From SFWF01 sp045539925 (GTDB lineage: Bacteria; Bacillota; Clostridia; Oscillospirales; Acutalibacteraceae): 64,000 bases of DNA. The translations under genes and the position numbers were made by a program. Positions 11,101 through 19,001 of the stretch are shown here, piece after piece (the first letter of the stretch is position 1; each line of letters opens with the position of its first letter). The stretch covers positions 62,001 through 126,000 of the forward strand of contig JAZQGH010000184.1 in NCBI GenBank assembly GCA_045539925.1. Direction: 5' to 3'. The notes under the pieces are model-generated. The model did no database searches. It worked only from the letters and a program-made list of their open reading frames with translations, and had not been told where the DNA came from.

Positions 11101-12733
11101 TCGTATTTGCTGCTGTGATAAGTGCAATTGTTTCATCAAGAGTGTTGTTGGCCGCCTTCATAGCCGCTGCAGAGCGGAGAAGCGCGTCGCCAATGCCGCC
11201 TGATGAGATCGCGAAATTGTTACCGACGTTATTAAATTTGTCAACAACTGACATAGCCTGCGATGCTTCCATCCCAAATGCTTGCATCGTAGCAATAATA
11301 CTTTCTGTTGCCTGTGTGATATCAGAGATGCCATCGCCAACGTTTTTATATACAAGAGCCGCATCAGCTAACTGTTCAGATTCTGCGATGGTGTTACCAA
11401 GGCGTGCAAAGTCGGCGGTCGCGCTAACCACATCAACAAGGGAAGAACCAACCTTCTTCGCTCTCGCAGAAGCACTGGTTAAAAATGCTTTATATGCGGT
11501 ATCTGTCTCGTTGGTGACCTTTTTGAGTTCTGTCATAGCTTCGTCAAGTTCAACGGTGATAGAGACAAGCCTCCGCATAGCCTGCCAAGTCTCCATGAAG
11601 ATTGTGGATACACTGAACCACGAAGCGTACTTGTCTATTCCTTTGGATAGTTTATCAAACCACGACAGCTTGCCTTTGCCAGACGAAGCGATCGCGGACA
11701 TACTTGCCCGTTGAGAAACTACTAATTCATCAAGCTCCTTATTTAATTTTTCTGCAGAAAAAGAGTTGTCATCAAGTTGCTGTTTTAACGCTCGCAGTTT
11801 TTGCTCTACGGAAACCAAATTATTATAATCGCCAGACGTCTCACCGTGAGAGGCAGCAGAAAACCTTTTCTGAGCCGCAACATTTGCATCTATTGCGGTT
11901 TGGACTCTCTTTAAACTGCTCGCTCTTTGCTTGGCGTCTGCTTCCATCTCTTTTTCTGCATTGGATGCGTTAGCCACAGCGTTTGAGTAACGAGAGGTTT
12001 CATACCTAAGCTTCGACATGGCTTCAACAAGCTCATGTGCAGAGATTTCTCCATTATTAAAAGATGTGGTTAACTCTTTTACTTCCGAAATAGCGCCTTG
12101 TAAAGACTTCGAGTCATAACCATCCTCGAATGTTAAACCCGGGTCTTGGCTATTTAACTTAGTCTGAGCGGAAGCCATAGCCGACTCAGCTTTAGCCATA
12201 AGAGAGTACTTGTCGGCTGTAGATATCGGAGTATTTAATATTCTAAGTAACTCTGAGTATCTGTCTGTGAAAGATTCAACAGACAGTTCACCTTTTGATA
12301 AGTCGCCTCTTAGTTTGTTGATTTGTCCCTGAAAATTATCGGGTAATATCTTTATCTGATTTCTATCCAGTTCTTTGAGCGCACTATCTAAACGATCTAA
12401 TTGCTGAGTAGCAACGGTATATTCCTTTGTGCCCACTGCTATTATGCTTTTAGGATTTTCGGGAATATGAGTCTTACTCGGGTTAACAGTAATAGACGGA
12501 TCAATAGTTACAGCCTGTCCGACCGCGATATTCCTTGTTGCGTCAGTAACAGCGTCTCTGATACTTTTGCTTAAATTTTCGATCGAGGTAGGATCGGCTG
12601 TAAATTTAATTTTATATGGATCCTTGTTGATCTCTGAAACGATCCAGTTTAGAGTGTCGCTAATCTCTTTGCCGCTACCTTCGGATAAACTTCTGTCACC
12701 TTCCACTCCGAATCGTAATTTAATATCAGCCAT
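5141..12733 (-). CDS. Tape measure protein, 2530 aa
   Basis: This is the longest gene in the window, in the canonical position between the chaperone-like genes and the tip genes. It has an N-terminal alpha-helical TP901-1-like core (TMKTVSMYLRAAKTEAEDAGESTEGMANSV, LTGKKVDILEPDG). Hydrophobic stretches around residues 680-720 and 810-860 could insert in the membrane. Long charged coiled coils occupy the C-terminal half (residues about 1600-2130). At roughly 1.5 angstrom per residue it predicts a tail of about 380 nm. The ATG at 12733 follows AAAGGAGGGGATCGC. It would set tail length and take part in DNA entry. Confidence 0.95.
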   Translation of the reverse strand: MADIKLRFGVEGDRSLSEGSGKEISDTLNWIVSEINKDPYKIKFTADPTSIENLSKSIRDAVTDATRNIAVGQAVTIDPSITVNPSKTHIPENPKSIIAVGTKEYTVATQQLDRLDSALKELDRNQIKILPDNFQGQINKLRGDLSKGELSVESFTDRYSELLRILNTPISTADKYSLMAKAESAMASAQTKLNSQDPGLTFEDGYDSKSLQGAISEVKELTTSFNNGEISAHELVEAMSKLRYETSRYSNAVANASNAEKEMEADAKQRASSLKRVQTAIDANVAAQKRFSAASHGETSGDYNNLVSVEQKLRALKQQLDDNSFSAEKLNKELDELVVSQRASMSAIASSGKGKLSWFDKLSKGIDKYASWFSVSTIFMETWQAMRRLVSITVELDEAMTELKKVTNETDTAYKAFLTSASARAKKVGSSLVDVVSATADFARLGNTIAESEQLADAALVYKNVGDGISDITQATESIIATMQAFGMEASQAMSVVDKFNNVGNNFAISSGGIGDALLRSAAAMKAANNTLDETIALITAANTIVQNPDVVGTTMKTVSMYLRAAKTEAEDAGESTEGMANSVSELRDEIMQLTGKKVDILEPDGSFKSTYDILKALSEVWGELSDTSQANILEMVGGKRNANVVSSLLENFDVAARSLETSAQSAGSALKENEIYLESISGKLQAFSATFQSLSSHLIDTGLVKGIISIGTGLLEAVDYLAALQALFPITIGSVIALTQTYKGLARAQTVVATMDMFEDDKIDVEILIARINSLTEAERRLLKQRLEYKFVGKNADLANERRDLVFGSGVFDQTKSASKMAGSSVVLYTTFSKIAKIGGVVLGFLSKALGVISIIAAVASTIYAIGNKISGGKWEKAITKLFDSFKSPEERLEKINAGWDELTSKVEEASGAYIELKKSSDEIIPRFVKLSEGVNKFGENTKLTDEEYQEFLSLNNQLAELFPDLNRGYDSNGNAMLALSYSADTLTESLNALIEAQRLSANKEIAKNLPEVTELVDGRVTAYDEIIQEEKSKRKEWEDWIGNNHTLLEKGFIQRGLTKKNAERWQKELLAHGVEAKISQTEGEVIYTYQIEVDAGSIRAADRAFGDFVSGSDKVINYYEGLKDAAWDSAYSTISAWMQTEDKFIVLSDEIQSVAQNTLRGIDFGNIIPKKDESKNEAIQRYVRDTILYPLSFLKPDVQKAFGELISTDALAKGEITRAEYVENVQKAFNSLTEGMDDTAIKSFEEALVQGYKEIGIEGNNFSEIVNGIATEWSAFIEKINNSSELTDAFDGFKESVDILKQAKNEIESTGSISSETYNKLIGANEDYADIIEYTNGKITLNKDKLAEHAQALMDKTSIQMLANNATEDEIGLLYQYAGGLTATQSAVKTVSDSISDLVSRFKSMKDGDVYGVEDIADLVEEYPELKDNIIKTAEGYKVEEEAIRDLIKARLELLKTDPYTKEMQATVPTASPTTLTNIHNIFEEFSAANGRGIASWDEYKRAWESYKGVAEGTVDNIDSVNKRLAQQKTYVEYLIAEGLYADAVLKELENYEGNKDKGEESETWFDRRLREHKHNVAMEKETTEEYLKWLESANERAWAEEIIDKDTYYSNLEELYNGGKELFQDYLSDIEHQIEMMNNQGSDSSSIIPMYQEMISAVEDEVDKYHAAGLTDNDAYIQELKSQWWTYRDELLDVYGEALDANITDYEHDIFMLEQHEGSADEIIAIYRKMQEEVHATANEYRALGLAEDNDLIQELQQKWWEYQESIVEARREAFNNDIDAKKFGIETLKQEGGSSTEIIDSWKSILSDINAEIAYYSEAGYSSSHEIMRELTEQVWETKEELVSAIKAVVEEINSAVDGFQNVYSTLTDAAKEYASTGYLSVDSLQAILELEPKYLAYLTDENGQLVINEQALQNVIAAKTEELAAETALAYAKQVLLAVEQNDIATLTSLTQATAASSGATWDMAYATIGLAKAMGVANGMEASYFDDAVSYINKMQSLSQTAASTVSAYYQTLDEGYVSQKDGLDKILQATQDMIKWEQDQMIEALEKEKDLYNDLIDQKKEMIELTKEEHDHERDTADKLEEIARLQSKIDQLSLDDSREAQAQKRQLEEELNELQKGFADDQADYAYDVQIDALDREKEAYNEAKDDEIEGLRNMLDSAEELYQAAIARINGGWDTLYNDLISWNAEYGSMLESELVSAWDAATAAVQRYGSFVDALEGVDSYTNLGSSSVTNSDGSVTEYGDMSIANPGDIIGSMKANSLEWYVADDQGRNRLYAEQQALADQWESTFGEKLTNKNGVWYRPNGDVLYSLTEDEVGKTIVDEMKRNGEAWNATENESERRALEARNEELAATLSSYLGEEITRGADGVWYLRGKKLFDAYHSGGIVGRRPTLEQNEMMAVLEEGEAVLDEKKERSLYKIIDFVDYLSEKIGSAIDIDKLMDIFPSRIELPKMSSLIPEVGRTNFNIEINPSVEINITHGGSMTEEDAKRYGEIASDNTIRKIKEAFAQRGISNIGNAILKQ

Positions 12734-12761
12734 GCGATCCCCTCCTTTATTTTAGTAAAAT

Positions 12762-12786
12762 AAGGATTGGCTCAAGGCCAATCCTT
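12762..12786 (-). terminator. Hairpin upstream of tape measure gene
   Basis: A 10-bp perfect inverted repeat (AAGGATTGGC) is followed on the minus strand by TTATTTTA. It resembles a weak intrinsic terminator that would lower tape-measure expression relative to the more abundant upstream tail proteins. Confidence 0.5.
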
Positions 12787-12792
12787 TAATAA

Positions 12793-13407
12793 TTAATTGT
12801 TATCTCTGTCCTCATATAAGCTCGGATCTATATCAGCATAAACGCTATATGCATCCCCAAAGCGGCTGTTAAACTCGTCAACAGCCTCTTGCATAAATCC
12901 GATTTCTTCACGGACTCTAAGATTTCCGATAGAGCCGAGTTCTTCGTGTCCTTCCCAAATACCGAAAACTTTCTTTACAGGCTCGTCTTCTCCGTATCCT
13001 GTATCGAACAGAGCAACGATGTTCGATACACCGTCCCCAGTCCTTTTTCCTTTATTTTTTCCTCTTGCAATAGTCAGGGAAGGGCGACTCATATCATCCA
13101 GAAAGAATATTGAAACTTCATATCCGTCTCCATGCTCTTTAGGCTCTGTGTGCTTGAGCGAATCGAAGTGCTCGAGCACCGATGTAGGCAGTTTATGTCG
13201 AGAGGCAGTCTCTTTAAGAATATGTATCATCTGCTCAGCAACATTGTTCATATCTTTTAAGGTAACAATCTTACTGCCGCCTTCAGTCTTACCAACTCCG
13301 GTTTCCCTATATTCCTTTAATTTTTCGCGGATACGTTTCTTTCCTTCGTCTGTTGTAGTCCATGTGTCAACTTTCTTAAGAATTGATGAAAAATCGATAT
13401 TACTCAT
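12793..13407 (-). CDS. Tail protein of the chaperone pair, 204 aa (hypothetical)
   Basis: The ATG immediately follows the stop codon of the upstream gene (TAAATG), so translation is coupled. N-terminal residues are charged and helical; the middle (DGYEVSIFFLDDMSRPSL...GVSNIVALFDTGYGEDEPVKKVFGIWEGHEELGSIGNLRVREEIGF) looks like a compact alpha/beta fold. In siphophages the two genes before the tape measure are usually gpG/gpGT-type chaperones, often made by frameshift; here the second gene has its own start. The exact role is unproven. Confidence 0.5.
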   Translation of the reverse strand: MSNIDFSSILKKVDTWTTTDEGKKRIREKLKEYRETGVGKTEGGSKIVTLKDMNNVAEQMIHILKETASRHKLPTSVLEHFDSLKHTEPKEHGDGYEVSIFFLDDMSRPSLTIARGKNKGKRTGDGVSNIVALFDTGYGEDEPVKKVFGIWEGHEELGSIGNLRVREEIGFMQEAVDEFNSRFGDAYSVYADIDPSLYEDRDNN

Positions 13408-14004
13408 TTATTCCGTCTTTTCTTTAGAGCCATACATCTTATCAATGTAAGATTCCACGAGCTTCTCTTCACTGAATCCACCATTGGACACTGCCTGAAT
13501 AAGCTTAGACATATCCTCTTCATTCACTCCGCCGAAGATAGATCCGATCTGTTTCTGCAGACTATCAAACGCAGAATAAAGCTGATTCATCTGAGTATGA
13601 ACCGCCTCAATGTTTGCCTGCGCTCTATGCGCAATACGTGCATCAATAGCGCGACACATTTCTGAATACTGCGCATAATCAATTCGCTCAAGAATGACAC
13701 TTACAGCATCTGTGCAGTAAGCAATTTTATATTTGTGTGCAGAATCTTCGGGCATATTAAAATTCGCATACTTTTCAAGAATGAGAACTCTTGTCGCAAA
13801 CTCTTTTGCTTCAGGCTGATATGTGCCATCTTCGGCAAAACAACTGTTAACGATACTATTAACAAACTCTACCATCTCTTTAAAAGAGAGGTTTCTTTTA
13901 ATAGTGAGCTCAATACCATACCAGTCAAGTGTTTCCGTCGGAACATATGTGCTTGCGATAACCTTATCAACAGCCGTAATTGAAACTTTCTTTTCCTTTG
14001 CCAT
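13408..14004 (-). CDS. Tail assembly chaperone-like protein, 198 aa
   Basis: Residues 20-60 (VPTETLDWYGIELTIKRNLSFKEMVEFVNSIVNSCF) match the opening of Bacillota phage tail assembly chaperones, followed by a helical body and an acidic/glutamine-rich C terminus. It sits upstream of the tape measure, separated by one coupled gene. The chaperone would coat the tape measure before tube polymerisation. The ATG follows AAAGGAGATTTTT. Confidence 0.65.
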   Translation of the reverse strand: MAKEKKVSITAVDKVIASTYVPTETLDWYGIELTIKRNLSFKEMVEFVNSIVNSCFAEDGTYQPEAKEFATRVLILEKYANFNMPEDSAHKYKIAYCTDAVSVILERIDYAQYSEMCRAIDARIAHRAQANIEAVHTQMNQLYSAFDSLQKQIGSIFGGVNEEDMSKLIQAVSNGGFSEEKLVESYIDKMYGSKEKTE

Positions 14005-14020
14005 AAAAATCTCCTTTAAT

Positions 14021-14455
14021 TCAAAGTATTTTCACGAGAATTTCTGTTCTCGGGTTTTCTTTATCTATAAAGCAACTAAGAGACAACTTCTTTAGATGCT
14101 TGCTGTCGTCGTCGATTAAAAACCCCGACTCAACAAGGCCATCAAGTATGAACTTAGGAACACTGTTGTCAACGTCGTGCCTTCTGTTTGTCGGGTAATA
14201 AGTTTTAAATGATACTTCGCATTCCTCTACACCACTGTTTTCTAACCCTTCGTTTTGGATCAACCAAAGGATGAAATCCTTCCACTTTTGCTTCAAAGCG
14301 TTCATTTCGGGGCGTCTCATAATCATCCATTTATTTATAGATTCATGATAGGGGTGTGCTATAGGCCTCTTGCGAGCCCTTTTGTGAATATTAAAATAAT
14401 AAACATCGTACTCTTGTAAAACCGCTTCATCTATAACAAGCTTTACGTTTTTCAT
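14021..14455 (-). CDS. rusA-like: RusA-family Holliday junction resolvase
   Basis: The 144-residue protein carries the RusA signature in its second half: YYPTNRRHDVDNSVPKFILDGLVESGFLIDDDSKHLKKL, with the aspartates of RHDVDN and the downstream IDDD expected to bind magnesium. RusA enzymes cut Holliday junctions and could resolve branched replicating DNA before packaging. The gene sits unexpectedly within the tail operon, between the chaperone-like and zinc-finger genes, followed closely by both. The start at 14455 follows AAAGGAAAAGGTT. Confidence 0.85.
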   Translation of the reverse strand: MKNVKLVIDEAVLQEYDVYYFNIHKRARKRPIAHPYHESINKWMIMRRPEMNALKQKWKDFILWLIQNEGLENSGVEECEVSFKTYYPTNRRHDVDNSVPKFILDGLVESGFLIDDDSKHLKKLSLSCFIDKENPRTEILVKIL

Positions 14456-14473
14456 AACCTTTTCCTTTGTGGT

Positions 14474-14510
14474 AAAAAGGGTTGCACCGCAACGGAGTGC
14501 AACCCTTTTT
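14474..14510 (-). terminator. Bidirectional intrinsic terminator
   Basis: A 14-bp perfect stem (AAAAAGGGTTGCAC) with a 9-nt loop ends in TTTTT on both strands. It lies between the small zinc-finger gene and rusA and probably lowers expression of rusA relative to the tail tube. Confidence 0.75.
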
Positions 14511-14521
14511 CGAATAATGTA

Positions 14522-14785
14522 TTACTCGTCTTCTTCTACAAAGCTGTCATCGATATCAGCACTTAACTCGGAGACCGAAAGTTCAAGTGTGATCGGAGAA
14601 ACAGCTTCTGTCGTGACTTCTTCTTTGTGAGCACGAGAAGCTCTTATCTGCTCAAGATAGATTGCTCCGTGCTCGGGGCAGCAAGCCACGTTTCTCCAGT
14701 GGAAGACGCTGGTGTCCTTTTTAAAGGTACGGCAAGCTTCATATTCCTTGCCGCATACTCGACACGTAAAAATCGTCTTAGACAC
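14522..14785 (-). CDS. Small zinc-finger-like protein, 87 aa
   Basis: Its reading frame starts at a GTG (14785) that overlaps the end of the tail tube gene by 8 bases. The N-terminal half has CRVCGKEYEAC followed by WRNVACCPEHG, a likely Cys4/Cys3His zinc site; the C-terminal half is acidic. The overlap with the tube gene suggests translational coupling or, alternatively, a frameshift extension of the tube protein. The family was not recognised beyond the zinc motif. Confidence 0.6.
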   Translation of the reverse strand: MSKTIFTCRVCGKEYEACRTFKKDTSVFHWRNVACCPEHGAIYLEQIRASRAHKEEVTTEAVSPITLELSVSELSADIDDSFVEEDE

Positions 14786-15593
14786 AATCAGCAGCTTCTG
14801 CGTCAGATGCGTTAACACCAAACACTGTGTATGTCCAGAGCTGGCCGCCGATGCCGCAAGCGCCTGCGAGAGCTTCTGCTTCGAATGCATGAACAGTCTG
14901 GCTATCAGACATTTCAAGAGAGAATTCACCAGAGAAGTCTGCCTTAGGAACGAAGATCTGTACGCGGTAAACGTTTGCACACTTGTCCTCAGCAAGAACA
15001 TCGATGTAGAGTGTACACTTCTGAGAATATACATCGCTCATGTTTACAAGAACATTAGCAACCATCATTCTCTTATAGTAAACAACGATTTCTTTGTCTA
15101 CATGGTCAGCACTAAATGTAAGAGTTCTTGTGCCGGGATCATACATAAATGTTGTAGCAGAAGCTTCAGTACCCTGCGTAAGACGTTCGCCAATAGAACC
15201 GTCAGCGTTCTTTAAGTAAAGGTTTTCGATTTCATCGCCTTCAACGCCAACAGCCTTATATGTAGTTTCAGCTACATAAGCGCTTTCTACTTCCTTAATT
15301 ACGAGATAGTCTGTCCAAAGAACTTCTGTGGGCTTGTTAGTAAATGTGCCACCTGTCTGCATCTCAAGGAGACCGCCGGATACGAGACCGTTTGTACCGC
15401 TGATCGTAACAGCCTTGTTACGCTTAAGAGTAGAGAGCTTTCTGCCACCCTTACCTGTGATTTCAGCAGAGTCCTGTGTCTGGCTGATAGATGCGTCCTG
15501 AAGTTCATCGAGTGTGAAAAGATAATCGCCCTTAACAACATCAAACGCAGTGATGGTTTCGATACTTGTAATAGCAAGATCCTGAATATTCAT
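14778..15593 (-). CDS. Major tail tube protein
   Basis: The 271-residue protein starts at an ATG 9 bases after GGAGGAAAT. Residues 20-70 (DYLFTLDELQDASISQTQDSAEITGKGGRKLSTLKRNKAVTISGTNGLVSGGLL) match the tube-protein pattern, where an 'ITGKGG' loop precedes the inner-tube beta sheet. The rest is beta-rich, and the residues 'YVIVYYKRMMVANVLVNMSDVYSQKCTLYIDVLA'-like section fits the outer sheet. Located after the connector genes and before chaperones, as expected. It would polymerise around the tape measure. Confidence 0.8.
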   Translation of the reverse strand: MNIQDLAITSIETITAFDVVKGDYLFTLDELQDASISQTQDSAEITGKGGRKLSTLKRNKAVTISGTNGLVSGGLLEMQTGGTFTNKPTEVLWTDYLVIKEVESAYVAETTYKAVGVEGDEIENLYLKNADGSIGERLTQGTEASATTFMYDPGTRTLTFSADHVDKEIVVYYKRMMVANVLVNMSDVYSQKCTLYIDVLAEDKCANVYRVQIFVPKADFSGEFSLEMSDSQTVHAFEAEALAGACGIGGQLWTYTVFGVNASDAEAADCV

Positions 15594-15614
15594 AAACAAT
15601 TTCCTCCAAAATAA

Positions 15615-16331
15615 TTATTTGTGAGTTAGCCAGTTTAAATCTTCACGGCTAAACTCTTTTGCACTTATAGTTCCGGCATAAATGCCGTGCATACGATTGT
15701 CATAGTCGACTTTCTTTATAATCTGCCTAACGCTTTCATTAAACTGATAAATGGAGAGTTCTTTTGTCGTCTCAAAATCATATTTATACTGTTCTGCGTT
15801 AACCATTGCGACTATTAATGCTTCGAGCTGAGAGTCTTCGCGACGATTCATACGGCGTTTCTGTTTTTCTCTCGCTCTTTTTAAAAGATATTCTTGTGCT
15901 TCCGTGTTTGCAGGCTTTCGCCTGTTCTTTTCAAGATGATGTATTTTCCTTAATGCCTCAGCTATATAAGCGTGAATAGCACGATCTATTTTGATATCCG
16001 ATTCTTCGTCGTACAGCAACGGTAAACCATTTTGTTCGTTAATCCGTGGTTTAAACTTTTTCAAATCTAAGTCACCGAAGATTAAGCTCGTATCTTCTTC
16101 TCTTAAGCCCGGGAACAGGAGCATAAAGAGGTCAAATTCGTTTATAGATGTATAGTCTATCTTTGCATCAGCGAGCTGCACCATCAAGTCTATGGGCATA
16201 GCTGTAATCAGAGTAACAAGACGATAGTAAGAATCTTCATCTCTAAGTATCTCGCCGACTGTCGGAATCATGACATCAATCTTGTCATTTATCGAATATC
16301 TGTCTTTGTATAGTAAACTGAATGTTGCCAT
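15615..16331 (-). CDS. Neck/tail protein, 238 aa (hypothetical)
   Basis: The start overlaps the stop of the upstream gene by one base. The protein is mainly helical, with ITAMPIDLMVQLADAKIDYTSINEFDLFMLLFPGL and a basic stretch (EKNRRKPANTEAQEYLLKRAREKQKRRMNRREDSQ). Its place between head-completion and tail tube genes suggests a neck or tail-terminator function. No family was recognised with certainty. Confidence 0.5.
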   Translation of the reverse strand: MATFSLLYKDRYSINDKIDVMIPTVGEILRDEDSYYRLVTLITAMPIDLMVQLADAKIDYTSINEFDLFMLLFPGLREEDTSLIFGDLDLKKFKPRINEQNGLPLLYDEESDIKIDRAIHAYIAEALRKIHHLEKNRRKPANTEAQEYLLKRAREKQKRRMNRREDSQLEALIVAMVNAEQYKYDFETTKELSIYQFNESVRQIIKKVDYDNRMHGIYAGTISAKEFSREDLNWLTHK

Positions 16332-16837
16332 TAGTTATTTTTCCGATTTGATGGAGTCGGCCTCTTAGGATCGTACTGACGATTAAAGTCCGTGGCATGA
16401 AGCGTGATACATTTACCTTGAAAGTCTGTCATTGGCGCGAAGCGTTTAACAGACTGAAGTTCTAATTCGCCAAGTCCATAATAACGACTGCCGTTTATCA
16501 GTTTTGCAATCTCCGAGCATAGCTTGTCTGTGCGTACGCCACCTTCCGGCAGCTTAAGCAAACTCTTGTGCGTAAAAACCCATATATATATGGTGGGCTG
16601 GAAATACGTCTTGTTATAAGCCCTCTGAATATCAACATCGAAACAGATAAATGTTCTAGCATCCTCTACTGTTTCGGGGACGTACTCAAAAGGGAAAATC
16701 TGGCTGTACGCAAGAGTGAAAGGATCGGATACGGGAATTAACCCGCTGACTAATTTCACAACCTCTTCGGAAGTTAAGAGATCTTTCATTAGCTGATTTT
16801 TATAATCAAAAAATTCTTCTAACTGCATTAGATCCAT
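16331..16837 (-). CDS. Tail completion/terminator-like protein, 168 aa
   Basis: It overlaps both neighbours (10 bases upstream, 1 downstream). The pattern of an acidic N-terminal helix, 'FICFDVDIQRAYNKTYFQPTIYIWVFTHKSLLKLPEGGVRTDKLCSEIAKLINGS' and a C-terminal beta hairpin resembles small tail terminator proteins that cap the tube. The assignment is by position and fold impression. Confidence 0.45.
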   Translation of the reverse strand: MDLMQLEEFFDYKNQLMKDLLTSEEVVKLVSGLIPVSDPFTLAYSQIFPFEYVPETVEDARTFICFDVDIQRAYNKTYFQPTIYIWVFTHKSLLKLPEGGVRTDKLCSEIAKLINGSRYYGLGELELQSVKRFAPMTDFQGKCITLHATDFNRQYDPKRPTPSNRKNN

Positions 16838-17622
16838 ACCTTCCTATCTGTGATATTAGTCTGTTGCTGATTAGGCTCTTCGTTAGAGTCACCGATATCA
16901 GTCTCTTCTTCAGAATCATCTACCTCAAGCAGTTCGTCTGGATAATACTTGTAATAATCAGCGATACCAAGTTCATGATTATCAAAATCGGTTGATACAA
17001 CCTCCTGTAACACAAACTTATAAACACCTCTATTGTTGTATACTGATCCTACTTTCAGCGGCTTTGTGAGCAGGTATGCAAGCTTTGGGTTTGCATCAGG
17101 ATCGTCGATTAAGAAACGATTTTCTCTGCTAAATTTGACGGTGTGCTCATTACGAGCGATAGTCATAGCGATACGCGAGTCACCACGAGTAACGACAAAA
17201 TTACGATCTTCAAATTCTCCTGTAAGATATTTTGTCCCGTCCTCGATCACACACCATTGCTCGTGTATAACACCGTCGTTAGAAACCCAACGTAGCAGGT
17301 GATTACACTGAACAAGCTTTGCTCTTGTGTAAACCTCGTCGTGAGCGTCTAACTCTGATACAAGCCACCTATTTTTCTCCCAAAAAACAAGAGCCCCGCA
17401 AGAGATTGTCTCGCCGGGGAGGGAATAAATAAGCTTTTCGTTCAGGTTGTCAGAATCAATAATTGCTACTTCTTGAGGCGAATCATCAACGAGCGCTGTA
17501 AAATAAGATAAATTATCCGGAAGCTTTAATGTCAACATACGAGACTCCCTATTTAGAGCAGCCTCTCTCTTTGTTGCCCCTCGGGACAACATTCTTCTCT
17601 CATAAACTTCCCACGCATTCAT
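16828..17622 (-). CDS. Head closure / connector protein, 264 aa
   Basis: The ATG at 17622 sits 8 bases after GGCGG; a GTG three codons upstream is an alternative. The core (LPDNLSYFTALVDDSPQEVAIIDSDN...YSLPGETISCGALVFWEKNRWLVSELDAHDEVYTRAKLVQCN) is beta-barrel-like, as in stopper proteins that close the portal channel. The C terminus is acidic and asparagine/glutamine-rich. It overlaps the preceding connector gene, which supports co-translation. Confidence 0.5.
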   Translation of the reverse strand: MNAWEVYERRMLSRGATKREAALNRESRMLTLKLPDNLSYFTALVDDSPQEVAIIDSDNLNEKLIYSLPGETISCGALVFWEKNRWLVSELDAHDEVYTRAKLVQCNHLLRWVSNDGVIHEQWCVIEDGTKYLTGEFEDRNFVVTRGDSRIAMTIARNEHTVKFSRENRFLIDDPDANPKLAYLLTKPLKVGSVYNNRGVYKFVLQEVVSTDFDNHELGIADYYKYYPDELLEVDDSEEETDIGDSNEEPNQQQTNITDRKVWI

Positions 17623-17959
17623 TCTCGTCACCGCCTTCGCTGTACTGAGCTTTGAGCTTGTTACAGATAGAAATAGCCCTAAATACCTCGCGTCTTACTT
17701 CCTTGGGCGAAGCATCAGGGTTATCGATGAAATACTGTAATATCGATAGTAAAGTTAAAAAAGAAGAATTATTGCTCATTCCCTGTATAAGTTCTTTGCA
17801 GCCTAACAGTTCTACCTGCAAACTGCGAAGATAAACAGGTAATGACTCCTCTTCAGCCTCTCGTATCGGGAGAATCTTAAAGAATCGATTCACAAGAGTT
17901 CTGAAATAGTTATTCGCAAGACCTATGTCGATCTGTGCGTCAAACGTTGTTTTTATCAT
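17600..17959 (-). CDS. Head-tail connector protein, 119 aa
   Basis: A helical 119-residue protein overlaps its upstream neighbour by an ATGA. It is located in the run of connector genes between capsid and tail tube. The family was not recognised; its size and helical content fit an adaptor ring. Confidence 0.45.
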   Translation of the reverse strand: MIKTTFDAQIDIGLANNYFRTLVNRFFKILPIREAEEESLPVYLRSLQVELLGCKELIQGMSNNSSFLTLLSILQYFIDNPDASPKEVRREVFRAISICNKLKAQYSEGGDENECVGSL

Positions 17960-18405
17960 AAATGAAGATCCGTGAGATCGCCATGATTATAACTATACTC
18001 ACGTATCATCTGAGTATAGTTCCGCTGAGTTTCCTTGTAGGCATTCCCGATTTGCCTAAGTAATTCTGCGGGCGAATAAGTGGTAAAGTCACGTGTGTTT
18101 ATTGTGTTTTCGAGCTGTTCTTGCTTGTAATAATATGGCTTAAGCCATTGTACAATCATACCCTCTGAAATGATATCTGCAATTTCATCTATCTCATCTT
18201 GAGCAATGTCTACTGCGAACTCTCGTATCTCGTCATCGCTCGTTGATAATAAATCGTATTTACAGATTTTATGAAACGATGCAATAGCACGCTTCATATA
18301 ACCTTCGATCAAATGATTTCTCTCAAAATCACGAAGATTAATAAATTCATACTCGGTAATCTTTGCCAAGAACGCTTCTGTAAAAACGTCGTAAGAAACG
18401 CTCAT
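17956..18405 (-). CDS. Head-tail connector (adaptor) protein, 149 aa
   Basis: The protein is strongly alpha-helical (EYEFINLRDFERNHLIEGYMKRAIASFHKICKYDL) with repeated aromatic residues near the C terminus (WLKPYYYKQEQLEN). The size and position two genes after the capsid fit an adaptor of the gp6/YqbG class. It has AAGGAGGATAACGC before the ATG. Confidence 0.5.
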   Translation of the reverse strand: MSVSYDVFTEAFLAKITEYEFINLRDFERNHLIEGYMKRAIASFHKICKYDLLSTSDDEIREFAVDIAQDEIDEIADIISEGMIVQWLKPYYYKQEQLENTINTRDFTTYSPAELLRQIGNAYKETQRNYTQMIREYSYNHGDLTDLHL

Positions 18406-18417
18406 GCGTTATCCTCC

Positions 18418-18978
18418 TTATTTTTCAATAAGTTTAATACCGAGCGCTCTCTCCAAAGCGGCAATAACCTTGAGAGATTCGATTTTGTCTTCAGCAACAA
18501 GCTGTCTTGCTCGATAGCCCAAAGACTGTTTCTGCCCCTTAGAAAGCACAGATACTCTGCTTTCAACTTCATCAGCAGGAAGCTCGAATATATCGTCAAA
18601 CTCATCAAGTCTGATAGAATTCTTGTAATACTGCTTTACGCCAAGGTAGTCGATTACCCACGCATATTCCTCGTCGAACATAAACCAGTTATTCACAAAA
18701 AACTCTTTAGCGGAACCCTTTGCGTTTCTGAGCTCGCGAATCTCAATCTCTTGTTCTCCGCCAAACTCTTCCCATTTGTACTTTTCTCTGGTTCTGGGGC
18801 TAATGTATGTTAGCTTCCCCTGAAAGCCATTAAGAACTATAACTGTTTGACTGGGGTCTACCTCTGTGGGAGTATAACGCTTCTTTTCTGTTTTCGTTTC
18901 AGTAGACTCTTCTTTTGTATTTTCAACGACCTTCTCAGAAACTTCTTCAGTCTTTTTCTTTGTTGTGCTATTTGCCAT
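18418..18978 (-). CDS. Head protein downstream of capsid, 186 aa
   Basis: The N-terminal 35 residues are low-complexity, lysine- and glutamate-rich; the remainder is globular (VIVLNGFQGKLTYISPRTREKYKWEEFGGEQEIEIRELRNAK...). The 'NGFQGKLTYISPRT..Y.WEEFGDEQEI' pattern is a conserved opening in several Clostridia phage head operons, where the function is unknown. It follows the capsid gene across a hairpin. Confidence 0.5.
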   Translation of the reverse strand: MANSTTKKKTEEVSEKVVENTKEESTETKTEKKRYTPTEVDPSQTVIVLNGFQGKLTYISPRTREKYKWEEFGGEQEIEIRELRNAKGSAKEFFVNNWFMFDEEYAWVIDYLGVKQYYKNSIRLDEFDDIFELPADEVESRVSVLSKGQKQSLGYRARQLVAEDKIESLKVIAALERALGIKLIEK

Positions 18979-19001
18979 AAAATATCTCCTTTAATTCAGT
19001 A

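Noticed and set aside
12793..14004. Programmed -1 frameshift joining the two genes before the tape measure
   Set aside because: The second gene has its own ATG directly after the stop and no convincing slippery heptamer was seen.
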